Shown: positions 33,701 to 46,390, counted from the stretch's first letter. The stretch: 64,000 bases of DNA from Eonycteris spelaea (GCA_003508835.1 PUFA01000068.1:8069501-8133500), one strand, 5' to 3'. Numbers and translations are program-made. Notes: generated by a model not told the origin, from the letters alone.

Positions 33701-34775
33701 TCCTGTGTCCTTGCAGTATTTTTGCACTAGGTAGTTTGGCACCCTAACTCTGCCCCAGTGAATGATCCCTCTTTTAAAACTTCCTCATATTATCTGATTC
33801 AAGTGAGCCATCTATTCGTGCTGGACCCTGACTCTAATGAGATCTCTAATGTATCTTTCCTGTTGGGATCTTGACTGTTCATCTCTCAGATATATCTTTT
33901 GCTGGACTGACTTCAGCCTTAAGTGCTCATGCTAGCAGTAACAGCATCAGCCCCTGCATTATCTTAGTTTCAGGGCCCAGAGGTAAAATGGAGGTTCTCA
34001 TTCCCACAAACAAGTATTTCCAAAACTCCCATTTCTTCTCAGTGGCTCTCAGTGTGCCATGTGCTCCAGCCTGAGCCCAGTACAGTGGCCAAAGGAAGGC
34101 TCTGTGCTGACTGGCGACTGGCGTGAGTCAAATGCTCCACCCTGGATGAACACAGTAGGAGAGAGCCCTTCCTCAAGGTAAAGTCAGGGAACCATTACTG
34201 TGATATGGTGATTTACCATAATAAATATGTATTTGGTCTTTATTCCTGTTTCTGGCACAGAGTTTCTAAAACCTCTGTAATTTCCTAAGCGATGGGAACA
34301 ACAAAGGTTCTTTTGTTATGTTAATGAGGTGGCTCTGAGGTGGGTGCCGGTTGCCCGAAGAACCAAGGCTGTGATTAGCGGTTGGAAATTGCAGTCCCAC
34401 CCTGATCTCTGGGAGAGTGAGAGGGGCTGGAGGTAGAATCTGTCCCTGATGGTCAACGCTTTAATCTATCATGACTATGTAGTGAAGCCTCCATAAAAAT
34501 TCAGAAGGACTAGGTTCTGAGAGCCGTGAAGGTTTGGGGGGCGTGGTATACTTGGGAAGGGTGTGAAAGCTCTGTGCCCTTTTCTGTACCATCTTTATCT
34601 GGCCTTTAAACATAGGACTCTTCTGGCTTGGTTTTTGATGGAGCCAAGAGCCTGCTGCCTTTAGGCCTACCTTACAGACCCAAGGGCCCAACAGAAGTTC
34701 AGAACACTTAGAATTTCAAGGGAAACGCAGCTCTTTAGTTCTCTTTACTTGCATCCCTCCCCCCTTTTCAAATTA
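33701..34775. other. Unassigned non-coding stretch
   Basis: No family or gene recognised. A 76-codon minus frame (34461-34691) has no support. Confidence 0.45.
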
Positions 34776-34779
34776 TAAA

Positions 34780-35300
34780 AGCATTGCATGATCACTATAA
34801 AAAATTAGAAAATTAAAACATATTTTATCCCATCCGAGAGTCAACTGCTGTTAACATGTTGTCATATTCCTTTCAGGATGTTTCTTAAGCATGTTTTATC
34901 TATACATCTTATTATTTATAATTTTTTCCTAAAATTTATTCTGCTTTATTTTGCTTAACATTACATCATAAACATTTAGCATGCTATAAAAATGCCTTTA
35001 TAAACATCATTTTAAATTGCTGCAGAATGTTCTATATATGTAGATGACTCATAATTTACATAACCAATCCAAGATTAGACATTTAGATTATTTCTAATAT
35101 TCATTATTATAATAAGCAACCCTGTGATAAACATGCATGTGCATAAAGCTCTCTTTGCATTTCTGATCAGGTCCTTAGGCCAGATTTGAGGAAGAGGGAT
35201 TACTGGGTAAAATGACAGGAACAGTTTTCAAGCTCTTGCTCTGCAAGGCTGGGTTATTTTCCAAGTGATGTAGCCCCAATGTCAGTTCCACCAACGTAGC
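34780..35300 (-). mobile_element. Old L1ME/HAL1-like 3' region, antisense
   Basis: It has 'taaacatttagcatgctata', 'ttgctgcagaatgttctata', 'attattataataagcaaccc' and 'gggattactgggtaaaatga' in the reversed 3'-end order of an old L1. It is similar in layout to 19690-20335. Confidence 0.78.
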
Positions 35301-36545
35301 ATGAGGGAACATCTCTCCGCTTTGGTCACATTGTCTTTATTCTCTCTCTCCCTCTCTTAACACCACACATTTACATTGATATCCCCTTCCCTTCATCCAA
35401 ACCCAATTTCAAGGTCAGAGAGACCTGGAGAAGGCATGGAAGGGGGCTGGATTGATTGCATTTAGATCCTTCTCCTACCCAGCAGGGGAAGCAGAGCTAC
35501 CTCAGGCCCTAGAATTTTAATTAACCTCATAGCTTCAGGAATCTGATCCCTGAAGTTAGTCATTACTCTAAGCTCATTGCCAGGCCCCTGGGAGGAAAAA
35601 AATGAGTCTGTACAGGTGATTTACAATAGCTGGATATGATGATCATGCATAAAAGAAATGGTCTGGGGCAATGAGGTGTAGTCTAAAGTTTCTGATGGGG
35701 AGGCCACGTGACTTCCATTCACTCAGGAGCAGGGGATGCAAGAACCCATTAGACATATAGAAACATATTTAACTGGCCTTCCAAGGGCCCATCTACATCA
35801 AGAGCAAATATCCTCCATGGCACATGGCAATTCAGGTACAGGCACAAGCCTGCATAGACAAGGACCAGGAGAGGCCAGCTTATATCTAGCTCAGACAGAT
35901 GTCTTGAGCAAATGGACTTGAGCCTGGGAATCAACCAAGAGAAGCAGAGCTTAGGAGGACAGCAGGACGCTTCTGGGATCATAGACTATTAGAGAAGTCC
36001 CCGGGTTTACAAAAGGAACTGGGCTCTGGGAAGTAACATGTTATGTTTAATGACAGTGGCGAGATGGGCACTAAGCTCCCTGACTCCTATGCAGTGCTCT
36101 ATCTGCTACAACATTCTGCCTGTATTTTGTTCAGAGAAAGTTGGTTGATTAGGTTCTTGTGGAAATGTAGCCATAACAAATGCCAAGTTGTCCGGACAGA
36201 ACAGGTCCCAAGGGAAGCCACGTTCCCCAACAGACTGGATCCTCTCCTCCCACCGCCAAGCTACTGGGTCTGGAACATGTGTAAGGATTTTTGTACATAT
36301 TGGTTTTTTTCTATTTCTGAAATGCAACGTGCATGGAACTCCACAGCATGATGACCCTTTTCTCCCTCCAGGGCCCCATCCCTAACTCACACACATGCTT
36401 CTGAAAGAAGAGCGCTCCCAGCCTACACCAGGCAAGATTGGCAGTGTGTTTTTATTCTCAAGAACTGTATAACAAAGTGGAATCTTCATAGGGAAGAGAC
36501 CGCAAAGACTGGCAGAACCACAGAGGACTGGCAGAACTAAAAGAG
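35301..36545. other. Unassigned non-coding stretch
   Basis: A TCTC-rich patch lies at 35339-35358. The 102-codon plus frame at 36043-36351 and its minus-strand counterparts have no recognisable domain. Confidence 0.45.
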
Positions 36546-36549
36546 CCCA

Positions 36550-37370
36550 GATTCTGCGTGTATTGCTATGAATTGCCCTCTTAGACTGCTTTCAGTGTGT
36601 CCCGGAGATTTGGGTCATTGTGTTTTCATTTGTCTCAAGGCATCTTTTGATTACTTCCTTGATCTTGTTGTTAACCTATTCATTGTTTGTAGCATCTTCT
36701 TTGGCATCCATTTGTTTATGTTGTTTGTTTTTCATGTTTGATTTCTAGTTTCATACCATTGTAATTGGAGAAGACTCTTGTGTGATTTCAGTCTTCTAAA
36801 TTTACTGAGACTTTTTTTGTGGCCTAATGTGTAGTCTTTTCTGGAAAATGTTCCATGTGTGTTTGATAAGAATGTATATTCTGCTGCTTTGGGGTGAAAT
36901 GCTCTAAAAATATCAATTAAGTCTATCTGGTCTAGTTTGTCATTGAATACTGCTGTTTTCTAGTTGCTTTTCTGTCTGGAAGATCAGTCCATTGATGTCA
37001 ATAGAGTGTTAAAGTTCCCCCACGTGAGTGTATTATGGTCGCTCTCCCTGTATGTCGGTCAATAGTTGCTTATTAGGTCCTCCTATGTTGGGTGCATCAA
37101 TGTTTACAAGGGTTATATCTTCTTGGAGTGATCCCTTTATCATTATCAATGTTTTTTTTTTTTTTGTCTCTTCTTGCCTTTGTGAATGTCTATTTTGTCT
37201 GATGTAAATATTGCTACCCCTGCTGTTTTGTTTCCATTTTCATGAAATATCTTTTCCCATCCCTTTACTTGCAGTCTGTACATGTCTTTCAATCTGATGT
37301 GAGTCTCTGGTAGGCAGCGCATGTGTTTCTTTTGCCAAGAATTATAACCCCTTGTTTCTTTTTCTCCCAA
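36550..37370 (-). mobile_element. L1M ORF2 endonuclease-region fragment, antisense
   Basis: The minus-strand frame 37146-37370 reads PETHIRLKDMYRLQVKGWEK, then HENGNKTAGVAIFTSDK. This is the L1 ORF2 endonuclease segment with its conserved ETH and GVAI-SDK blocks. Further downstream on the same strand, broken frames give NIDAPNIGG-like and LIDIFRAFHPK-like pieces, so ORF2 continues to about 36550 with frameshifts. A T15 run (37151-37165) has grown inside it. The fragment has no 3' end and abuts another L1 at 37371. Confidence 0.88.
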
Positions 37371-38850
37371 TTTAATTATTTTTAAAAATGACAGTTGACA
37401 TTAGTGTTCTTTTATATTAGTTTTAGATGTACAACATAGTAGTTAGACATTTATAAAATTTATGCAATCATCCCCATGATGAGTCTGGTACCCAGCTGGC
37501 ACTGGCACTATACATAGTTGTTACAGTATTATTGACTGTATTCTCTAAGGTAGACTTTCATCTCCATGATTACTTTGGAATTACACTTTGTATTTCTTAA
37601 TCCCTTCACCTTTTTCACCTGGACCCCCAACCCTCCCCCTCTTCTCTGGCAACCATCAGTTGGTTCTCTGTTATCTATGAGTCTGTTCTGTTTTGTTCAT
37701 TTATTTTGTCTTTAGATTCAACATAGAATACGTGAGCTTATATGCAGCATTTGTCTTTCTCAGTCTGACTCATTTCATCTGGCATAATACTCTCCAGATC
37801 CACTCATGTTGTCACAAATGGTGAGATTTTGTTCTTTTTTATGGCCAATAATATTCCATTGTATATATGTTCCACGTCATCTTTATCCAGTTGTTTATCC
37901 ATTTCCACTGAGTTGCTTTTATGTCTTGGCTATTATAGATAGTGCTGCTGAACATAAGGGGCATATATCTTTTTGCATTAGTGTTTTGGATGTCTTTGGA
38001 TAAATACCTAGAAGTAGAATTGCCAGTCATAACATAGTTCTATTTTCAATTGTTTAAGGAACCTCCAACTATTTTCCATAGTGGCTGCAGCAATTTACAT
38101 TTCCAGCACGGTGCATGAGGGTTCCCTTTTCTCTGCATCCTAGCCAACACTTGTTGTTTGTTGATTAGATGATAGCCATTCTGACAGGTGTGAGACAATA
38201 TCTCATTGTGGTTTTAATTTGCATTTGTCTCATTGGTGACCTTGAGCATCTTTTCATATGGCTGTTGGCCATGTGTATGTCCTCTTTGGAGAAATGTCTG
38301 TTCAGGTCCTGCCCTTTTTAAACTTGTTGTTTCTCTGCTGTTATGGTATGTGTTCTTTATATATTTTGGGTGTTAACCCCTTATTAGATGTATAATTTGT
38401 GACCATCTTCTCTCACCTGGCAGGTTGTCTTTCATTTTGTTGATGGTTCTTCGCTGTGTAGAACTTTTTAGTTTGATGGAGTCCCATGTGTTTCTTTTGT
38501 TTCTTTTGTTGCCTTTGCCCAAAGAGACATATCCAGAAAGATGTTGCCAAGACTAATGCTAAAGAGTTTATAGGCTGTGTTTTATTTTTTTTATATATTT
38601 ATGAGTTTATAGGAGTTTTGTGGTTTCGGGTCTTAAATTTAAGTCTTTAATCCACTTTAAATCTATTTTTGTATATTCTATAGGAAGTTGGTTTAATTTT
38701 TTTTTTTTGCATGTGTCTGTTCTGTTTTCCCAGCATCTCTTATCAAAGAGGCTGTCTTTACCGTCTCTTTACAATATACATTGTATATTCTTGTCTCCTT
38801 TGTCAGATTGATTGACCTTATAGGTGTGGGTTTATTTCTGGACTATTTTA
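37371..38850 (-). mobile_element. 5'-truncated L1M, 3' UTR plus ORF2 C-terminal region, antisense
   Basis: On the minus strand it runs from ORF2 C-terminal sequence (38850 downward) to the 3' UTR and a decayed A-rich end near 37371-37385. Landmarks on the plus strand are 'gtacaacatagtagttagac', 'tggcaaccatcagttggttc', 'gatgatagccattctgacag' and 'aactttttagtttgatggag'. The frame at 37839-38030 ends in WNIYTMEYY, the conserved L1 ORF2 C-terminal motif. It is inactive. Confidence 0.9.
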
Positions 38851-38869
38851 TTACAACATATTCTATAGC

Positions 38870-39005
38870 TACTCACTGTTTCCAGCTTCAGTTTTTTCAT
38901 CTCTAAATTGGAGGGGATCCCACTTTTTAGTACGTTTTTTAGGAGTTATTGTTGAGATCAGCTGAGATAATGTGGGAAAGCTCTATAAACTCTAAAACTC
39001 CCCAA
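38870..39005 (+). repeat. MIR SINE fragment, sense
   Basis: It contains 'cttcagttttttcatctcta' and 'gagatcagctgagataatgt'. Confidence 0.7.
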
Positions 39006-39645
39006 ACATAAGGAGACATGTTTTCTGAGTAATTAGGGACCGGGTGGGGGCGGGAATAGCAGCATTCCCAGTAAACGGCAGCTGTCAGCTACCCTCTCTT
39101 CCTGCTCTGGAGATCGCAGATCTTCCTGAGCCATCTTGTGGCAGCTGATCCCTTAGAGCAGTGGTTTTAACATTTTTTAAGCATAGAATCTTTATTGTTA
39201 TAGAAATATTTCACAGGACTTCCCCCCCCATCCCGAGTATGAAAATGATAATAGTAGCATTACTTTGGTTACACTGGGACTAGACAGTCAGGGAGGTGGA
39301 ACAAAGTCATGTCTTTTTTTTTTTTTTTTTAACTTCCTAGGTACCAACTCACAAAAACTGAAATATTTGCCCATTAACACTCCTAAATACTTAGGTTCTG
39401 GCTGGCCTAAGTCAGCCTCTCACCCCAAGGGATCATGGAAGGGCCTCTACTGATGGGGCGCTTCTACTTAAGATAAAGTTAGACTCTCCGCAATTAGGGA
39501 GGTCTTCTTTTACACTTAAGACAATTAATGTTTTATCACACATTCATTCATTTATCATCTAATCATTCCAGAGCAAGAAATTAGAAGGACTCTTTTGGGG
39601 TATCCAAAGCTCCCAACAGTAGTACAACACAAGAAGAGATAAAAG
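39006..39645. other. Unassigned stretch with a T17 run
   Basis: A T run lies at 39314-39330, and a C run at 39222-39229. No family assigned. Confidence 0.45.
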
Positions 39646-39649
39646 AAAC

Positions 39650-40010
39650 TTGGTGTTTGAAGTTAGACTGACCTGGTTCCAGACACCATTTAATTCTGTC
39701 TGGCTAATTCTGAGATAATCTTTTAAGAGTTCTGGTCTCAGTTTCCTCAGTTATGAACTGGAGCTAACCTGCCTCTCAGCACTGAACTTTCTAAAGACAA
39801 TATTGTTCCCATATCACTCAGTCACATCTCAGGGAGCATTCTCAGAAAGCATCTCAGATAATTATGTTTATTTTGTGAATGTTTATCTCACCAGTTAAAC
39901 TATAAACTGCATGAGGACAGAGACTGGACCGGTTTGTTCACGATTGTAACCCTAGAACCTAGCATAGCTGCAGCACACAATATGTTCCATATATACTGAA
40001 GGAATGAATG
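39650..40010 (+). repeat. MIR (39650-39790) then L2 3' end (39860-40010), both sense
   Basis: The MIR part has 'agttagactgacctggttcc' and 'ctcagtttcctcagttatga'. The L2 part has 'tgcatgaggacagagactgg' and 'cctagcatagctgcagcaca'. Confidence 0.8.
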
Positions 40011-40014
40011 AAGG

Positions 40015-40225
40015 GCTTAGAGTAATCTGGGCACTATGCTAAGCACTTTGCCCGCATCAGATGAGTACATCCTCACATACCCTATATCATTATTACTGTT
40101 CTTCACAGATGAGGAAACCAAAACTCACAGAGGTTAAATAAATTGTCCTAGTTCAGATCGCTGTAACAGGCTGAACCTGGACTTAAGAACCCAGATTCAT
40201 CTGCCACTGAGGTTCTGCTTTAGCC
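40015..40225 (-). repeat. MIR SINE relic, antisense
   Basis: It has 'gcactatgctaagcactttg', 'cacagatgaggaaaccaaaa' and 'actcacagaggttaaataaa', in reversed MIR order. Confidence 0.88.
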
Positions 40226-41425
40226 ATTGCACATAACAGCCTCTGGAGAACTGGAGTGGCCTGTGTAAGTCCACTAGTGCTTAGACAGAACTTCTGTAGC
40301 ATCTGGAGAAGGACAGAGAAAGCTCATCAGGTGTCTAGGTAGAACACCTGGATATTCAGAGACTATCATGTGCTCCAGGGTTCTGAGGACTATGGAGACT
40401 GAAAAAGGTTGGAATCAGTTTATAGACAGCTGCAATTTGGGGCTACTGCTTCAAGGCAAGGGGTAAAGAAAAAGAGAAATAGTCAGAGGGTTCTGGGCAT
40501 CTGCAGAAATGGTGGTATCTTTAAGAAGGACATAGAATTAGACACTACCCAACCCTGCCTGAACCCTGAGCCAAACTCAGAATGGATCTCCCTTACCCTC
40601 TTACCCTGTGGCCATGTACTAGGTATTTTGAAACACCATTTAATTCTGTCTCACTCTAGACCAGAAATTACAGTTTGGATTTCTAAAATAACATTGAGAG
40701 AAATCAAGAAAACCCTTATATTATTTCTCTACTTCTATTTGTAATGATTATTAATCATAACTAATATTTGTATAGTACATTCCAGTTTACAGAACATTTT
40801 CATCTATATTGTTTCAGGGATAAAAGGAAAATTCATCAAACACAACTGGCTTATTGAATAGTCTGAATTCAACAGGGTGCAAATACAAATAGGTTTTATT
40901 TTTTCTGTAATCATCACCTTTAACCATATTGTCAAATCTCCCTTTCCCATCCCGGAATGACACCTTTGGCAGATTCTATACTTTTCTGGTTGTTTTTTGA
41001 GTCTAAAAAATGCCCCTACCTAGGTTGAAGCTTCAATCTCATGTCCTATTTAATGCCTCTCCCTCCACTCCAAGGTGAGACAGTCTTCATCCTTGGAGAC
41101 TTGTCAGAGGTGAGGAGGAGGGAAGCATGCCCATAGCTGAGAAGCTGAGAAGATGAAACAAATTTCTCTTACTTATCAGGATTCCATTGTGATCATCTCT
41201 GTTTTGAGCTTCCTGGTCTAAGCACAATGTCTGCAGGGCCATGGGTATCCTAACACTAAACGTTGAACTCAGGTTTATCTGTTGCTTCTTTTTATATTTT
41301 ATTTCTAATTCAAACAACAAAAGCTCCTGACTATATAATTAAAATGTATATGAATATGTTCATATGTATAGCCCATTAAATGATTACTGCCTCCTGTAAT
41401 TTTTCTTTATGTATTTTTTTAATGT
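40226..41425. other. Unassigned non-coding stretch
   Basis: The 111-codon plus frame at 40409-40744 has no recognisable domain. No named repeat found. Confidence 0.4.
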
Positions 41426-41429
41426 ACTA

Positions 41430-41535
41430 TATGCCAGGCACTCTATCATACATCATTTTATCCTTACAGTAGTCTTGGGTATCAGGAATTTGACCCCCAA
41501 CTTAAAGATCAAGGATCTAGGAACCATAGCATATA
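41430..41535 (-). repeat. MIR SINE fragment, antisense
   Basis: It reads 'atatgccaggcactctatca' and 'tccttacagtagtcttgggt', then degrades. Confidence 0.65.
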
Positions 41536-41777
41536 TGTGATATTTCCCAGGCCTCATTTTATTATATCATGAGATTGCTGTTCTAATGTACATGTGAATA
41601 CAGCAGGCTCCTATGTAACAGCACTTCATAATTTGCACAGCACAATCACCCCACTCCCAGCTGAATGGCAGGGATAAACAGAGACCACAAGAAAAGGAAG
41701 GGCCAGAACATTTTTGATCTGTGAAATGAGATGGGGAGGCAAGACATTGCTATGGTTCGTTAGAGCACAGCAAAGGC

Positions 41778-42064
<287 letters not shown>

Positions 42065-42229
42065 CCAGGATCTCCAAGAAAGACATATTCTCAACTCATT
42101 ATCAGATTCTACTCCTTCATCGGGAATGAGGAAAATTATCAATAAAACAATAACTCATTAACTGGACAGGACACTGCATTTTTCTCCTGTGTTTCCACAT
42201 TCATGATACATTTGGGCTGCAGGTAAATC

Positions 42230-42345
42230 CAAGAAGAAAGCAAGGCAGGATTATTATGCCCATTTTACTAGTGTGTCTTGGAGACTTGAGATGAATTGCC
42301 CAAGTTCACACACCAAATAATAGAGCTGGAATGGCTATTGTGGCT
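42230..42345 (-). repeat. MIR SINE fragment, antisense
   Basis: It has 'attatgcccattttactagt' and 'gatgaattgcccaagttcac'. Confidence 0.75.
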
Positions 42346-42369
42346 GTCCTATTTGTCATTATTGTTTCT

Positions 42370-42870
42370 ATTAAAAGCAAATCTGATCACATCATTCTCC
42401 AGCTGAAAACTTTCCTTATCTCAGAAAAACTTCTAAATCTTCTGTGATCCTTGTCAGCCTGTCACATTCTGCCACTCACCCCAACCTCTGCCTAACCCAA
42501 GTGCCAGAATTTGCTAATACTGCCTGCCTCCACATGCACATTACATGGTTTCACTCTACTGTGCCTTCAGATGATCTGTCATTCCTCTGCCTGAAATGAC
42601 CCCCAGTACCACCAATGTCCCGGGATCTCTAGGAAACCCCTGTACTTTCAGCATCTAGCTCGTTCATCTCCTCTTCTGAGCATCCTTTCCCCTTCCCTTC
42701 AGTTGGACTCACTGCTAGAAAGTTTTTTGTTTCTTTTTCCATATTTGAACTAAAATGTGTCTATCTGTAGCTTTCACTCATTTGTCTCTTAGAGAACATA
42801 TACAGTAAGTCTGTACCTCTTTTCTCAATACTGTTTAATACTCAAAGATCCCAATATTGTCTCCCCCAAA
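42370..42870 (+). repeat. L2 LINE 3' region, sense
   Basis: It contains 'ctgatcacatcattctccag', 'cattcctctgcctgaaatga', 'ctcctcttctgagcatcctt' and 'atttgtctcttagagaacat', a long L2 match. Confidence 0.82.
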
Positions 42871-43059
42871 TTTCTCCTCTTCAATTTAGATATTTGATCT
42901 CCTTTCAGCTGGACACAGGACATAGATACAAGCCCCTCATGACCCGGGTCACCCTTCAAAGCACATGCTAAACTCTTACTGATTTTTGTGGAGAAGGAAG
43001 TAGAATATTACAGGTGTCACTTGACCAGTCTACAATGTTGGAACCAATAGAAACCAATT

Positions 43060-43260
43060 TGTATTGAGCTGCACCTAGAATTCTGCCAGCTGCTTTATTA
43101 ACATTGTCTCATTTTAATCTTCATCAAATAATTTAATGGTATTATTATCTCCTGTTTACCAATAAAGAAACTCAGAAAGATTAAGTGAATTGTTCAAGGA
43201 TGCACACCTAGTGGGTAGAAAGGCAGAACTCCAAACAACACCAAACCCATACTGTTTACT
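43060..43260 (-). repeat. MIR SINE relic, antisense
   Basis: It has 'cattttaatcttcatcaaat', 'aaagaaactcagaaagatta' and 'agtgaattgttcaaggatgc'. Confidence 0.8.
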
Positions 43261-44145
43261 GCATTATTGGGATCACTCCTCTTTATAAATTTCACTTCAG
43301 TTAATTCAGCTCCCCAGGGGAGCCAAATATTAAAGCCATGGCCTATTTTTTCTTGCTCTGCCAAGAATCCCATGATTATTTGAATTTTCTAGATTCCAGA
43401 TAATTTTCTGATTTGTGAAGGTCAAAACTATGATCTCAGTTCCCCTCTCCAAGAAAATTAAAATAATCAGTGTTCTCCATCTCATCTGCTCTTCAGCACC
43501 TCTTTTATTGTGCCAGTTGCTGAACAGATATGCCAGCTCAAATAGTCACATCTTTAGCAGTCTCCATCTGCTTTATTGGTTTCTTTAAATAAAATATTAC
43601 TGTGATGAATAATATCATCTAATTGTAAATGTGTACATTGCAGCTCACATACTGCTGCTTCTCGTGGCTTCCCAGAGTGACTGATGGGGACTGCAGACCT
43701 TAATGGCTCTCGAAAGTGCCCATGAAAAGTCATTTGGGGGATCACAGTCCACCTCTCAGCCACACCAAACAATGTAAATGTTCCCCACTCTCGGTTATAG
43801 CTGGTGCCATTCAAAATGCAGCTGATAGCATCTGGATGCGACTACGTCCAGGCATTTCCCACTGCACCACAGCCCCCCATTAGAGGTGAATCGATGGGTT
43901 AAGTAACTCATTAATTAGTGTAGATATGAAGGGGTGAAAACGTAGATGAGTGCCTGAATGGATGGACAGTCAGTGGTTGGATAGATAAATGAATAGATGA
44001 GTGGAAAGATAGGATGAGTAATAGTGGGAAAAAAGAAAGAGGGAAGGAGACAAGAAGGGAAAGACAAAGGGAGACTTAAACCAATGGCATGGCATCCATG
44101 AAAACTTACAATTTAAAATTTAAAAGGGCCACTTGGTAATAGCAA
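43261..44145. other. Unassigned, repeat-poor stretch
   Basis: No named repeat from 43261 to about 43930. Degenerate GATA/GATG repeats lie at 43958-44030. An 86-codon minus frame (43554-43814) has no recognisable domain. Confidence 0.45.
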
Positions 44146-44149
44146 TAAT

Positions 44150-44290
44150 AACAGAAAACTTTAATTTAGTACTTACTATGCACTAGGTAATGTACTAAGC
44201 AGTTTACAAAATTCTCATTTACTCTTCACAAGCAGTATTATTACCCACGTATAAATATAGCAGTTAAAAGTATTTGACAGGGTCAAAATA
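44150..44290 (-). repeat. MIR SINE fragment, antisense
   Basis: It reads 'tagtacttactatgcactag' followed by 'aattctcatttactcttcac'. Confidence 0.75.
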
Positions 44291-44384
44291 AATGTCCCTT
44301 TCTGTATCCACCCTGATCTAGTTCTGTCATCTGGAAGAATACAGACTAGGTGTTCCCCTCTTCCCAACAATTCAAATTCAAATC

Positions 44385-44590
44385 AATAAATATTAATTAA
44401 AATCTCATACTATTCGAGGAATAATATTTGGTGCTAGAAATTTAGGGGTAAATAAAATCAAGTCTATCAAGGAACTCATGATGAGACAGGAGAGACAGAT
44501 AAGTAAACAGATTTATAGATTACAATGTGATCTGTTAAACAGCAATACAAAATGTTTAAAGTTTCAAGAGAAAAGATGAGGGTTGACACT
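44385..44590 (-). repeat. L2 LINE 3' end, antisense
   Basis: It has 'tcaaggaactcatgatgaga', 'gacagataagtaaacagatt' and 'tacaatgtgatctgttaaac'. Confidence 0.85.
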
Positions 44591-45425
44591 ATGTGAGGCC
44601 ATCATTACGTATACCCACTCCCAACACTCCCTTTTCCAGAAGGAACTTCCTCCTTATGTACTCTTCTCCAGACCCCTTACCAACCTGGCCACCATCTTCT
44701 GGGTGGCTCCGGTTTATCTACATGTTTCTCAGAATGTGATTCCTGGGAGAATCTGATTGAGGAGGAGAAAGGGTGGCATTGAGAAATATTTCCTGCCCCA
44801 CCCTGTGTCCCCTTTGCTGGAATAAAATGGTTAAGCAAAGAAAACTGTGGGGATTAGAAATCCTGAACACCTTCTTGATCGTATGCTGGTTTGGGCTAAA
44901 CATATGCCCTTGGCCTCAACAGCCAGCTGTCTCCACTCTGCATTGCTAGGAAATAGAACAAATAATAGCATGTAGCCTGTCTTTACTCATTCATTTTGTC
45001 TATTTCTATCTTAGATAAGATTTCCTTTTTTGATTTCTTACCCAAATATGACTTAACGAAATGTGTTACATTCAAATACATACCAAGTAACATCACTCTG
45101 CTCTGTAATGATAAATATCTAACAATCGTGCATTGTTATGAAATGGAAAGATTGACCATGCATTCCCAATTAGTTGATGATGTAAAGCTTATATCTGCAC
45201 TTCTCTACATTAAGAATAGATGAAATTAAAGGCACATTGTCTCAAAGCATATACCATCATATGTCATATTTTTCCTAAACTCCAGGTCATGTACTCATAA
45301 AGGATATAGTGAGTCATCTCTTGAAATGTGAACATTGAGTAATATAATGATAACATTCCTCACTTGTCTGTTCCCTGGGGATCCTTCAAGGCCTGGCTCA
45401 ATGTTTCTTTCTCTCCAAGGCTCCC
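44591..45425. other. Unassigned non-coding stretch
   Basis: No family or gene recognised. Confidence 0.45.
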
Positions 45426-45429
45426 TAGA

Positions 45430-45595
45430 CAGTGGTTCTCAAAGTGTGATCCCTGGACCAGCAGCATCCACATCTCCTGGAAACTTGTTAGAAACACACA
45501 TTTTGGAGCCTTACAAAATCAGAAACTTTGGGGTGGGACCCAATAATCTGTGTTTTAACAAACTTCCAGGTAATGCTGACGCTTGAGAACCAGTG
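45430..45595 (+). mobile_element. MER5A-like hAT-Charlie transposon, full length
   Basis: It starts 'cagtggttctcaaagtgtga' and ends 'gcttgagaaccagtg', giving near-complementary termini over 166 bp. Internal 'cacatctcctggaaacttgt', 'gtgggacccaataatctgtg' and 'cttccaggtaatgctgacg' follow the MER5A consensus. CCTAGA occurs on both sides (45424-45429, 45596-45601), the remains of the 8-bp target duplication. The frames 45335-45586 and 45364-45546 lie over it and are not genes. Confidence 0.92.
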
Positions 45596-45624
45596 CCTAG
45601 AGATGGTCCGTGAGTACTAATCAG

Positions 45625-45805
45625 TTCAGTTCAAACAACAAACACTCATAGACAAACTGCTATAAGGCAAGTCCTGAACCAGGCACTGGGGACATAGAGA
45701 TCAATAAGACTCAGAACACATATTTAAAAAAAAAACTAACAGCGCAGTGGAAACTGCAAATTTGTCTAGGCAGAGGCAGGCTAGTGCTGTGCTGCTGCTT
45801 GACCA
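45625..45805 (-). repeat. L2 LINE 3' end, antisense
   Basis: It has 'gaaccaggcactggggacat', 'agatcaataagactcagaac' and 'acagcgcagtggaaactgca'. Confidence 0.75.
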
Positions 45806-45869
45806 GACTGGGCAATAGATGCTCTGGAGCTTTAAAAAACTAAATGTGTATGTATTTGTGTTCATGTAT

Positions 45870-45952
45870 TTGTATATAATTATATATAATATATATATTA
45901 TATGTACTTAATATGTGTAACATATCCTGTATATCATATATCTAACATTCTT

Positions 45953-46001
<49 letters not shown>
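45870..46001. repeat. AT-rich block followed by a (TG)22 microsatellite
   Basis: TA-rich, partly palindromic sequence (45870-45950) leads into 22 uninterrupted TG units at 45957-46001. Confidence 0.95.
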
Positions 46002-46006
<5 letters not shown>

Positions 46007-46069
46007 TCTCCAGAGACTCAGGAACTCTAGCATGGATACTAGGAATCTCATGCTGCTTGAAAACACTAT

Positions 46070-46390
46070 ATTGTGATTAAGAGTACAGGTCTGGAGTCAG
46101 ATTTTGGTGTAAACCTTGCCTCTGCCATTTGTTAACTGTGTATGTTGGGGCAGTGGCCATTCTCAGCAAAAAGAGTGATATAGTGATTACAGTCCTGCAG
46201 TCTGAAGTCCACTAGCCTGCCTGAACTTGAATCCCACCTCTACCACATACTAGTTGTATGACTAGTTGTGTGAGCAAGTTAGTTAAATTCTGTATGCTTC
46301 AGTTTTCCTACTGGAAGATGGAGCTACTTCATAGGGAGCATAAGGAGTAAGGAATAAGTCGATTCTACATATAAAGGACTTACAAGTTAT
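46070..46390 (+). repeat. Two MIR SINE relics in tandem, sense
   Basis: The first (46070-46145) has 'caggtctggagtcagatttt' and stops after 'gccatttgttaactgtgtat'. The second (46165-46390) has 'cttgaatcccacctctacca', 'gcttcagttttcctactgga' and 'ataaggagtaaggaataagt'. Confidence 0.82.

Noticed and set aside
37146..37370. Possible intact endonuclease gene
   Set aside because: It is a broken piece of L1 ORF2 with frameshifts downstream and no catalytic domain of full length.
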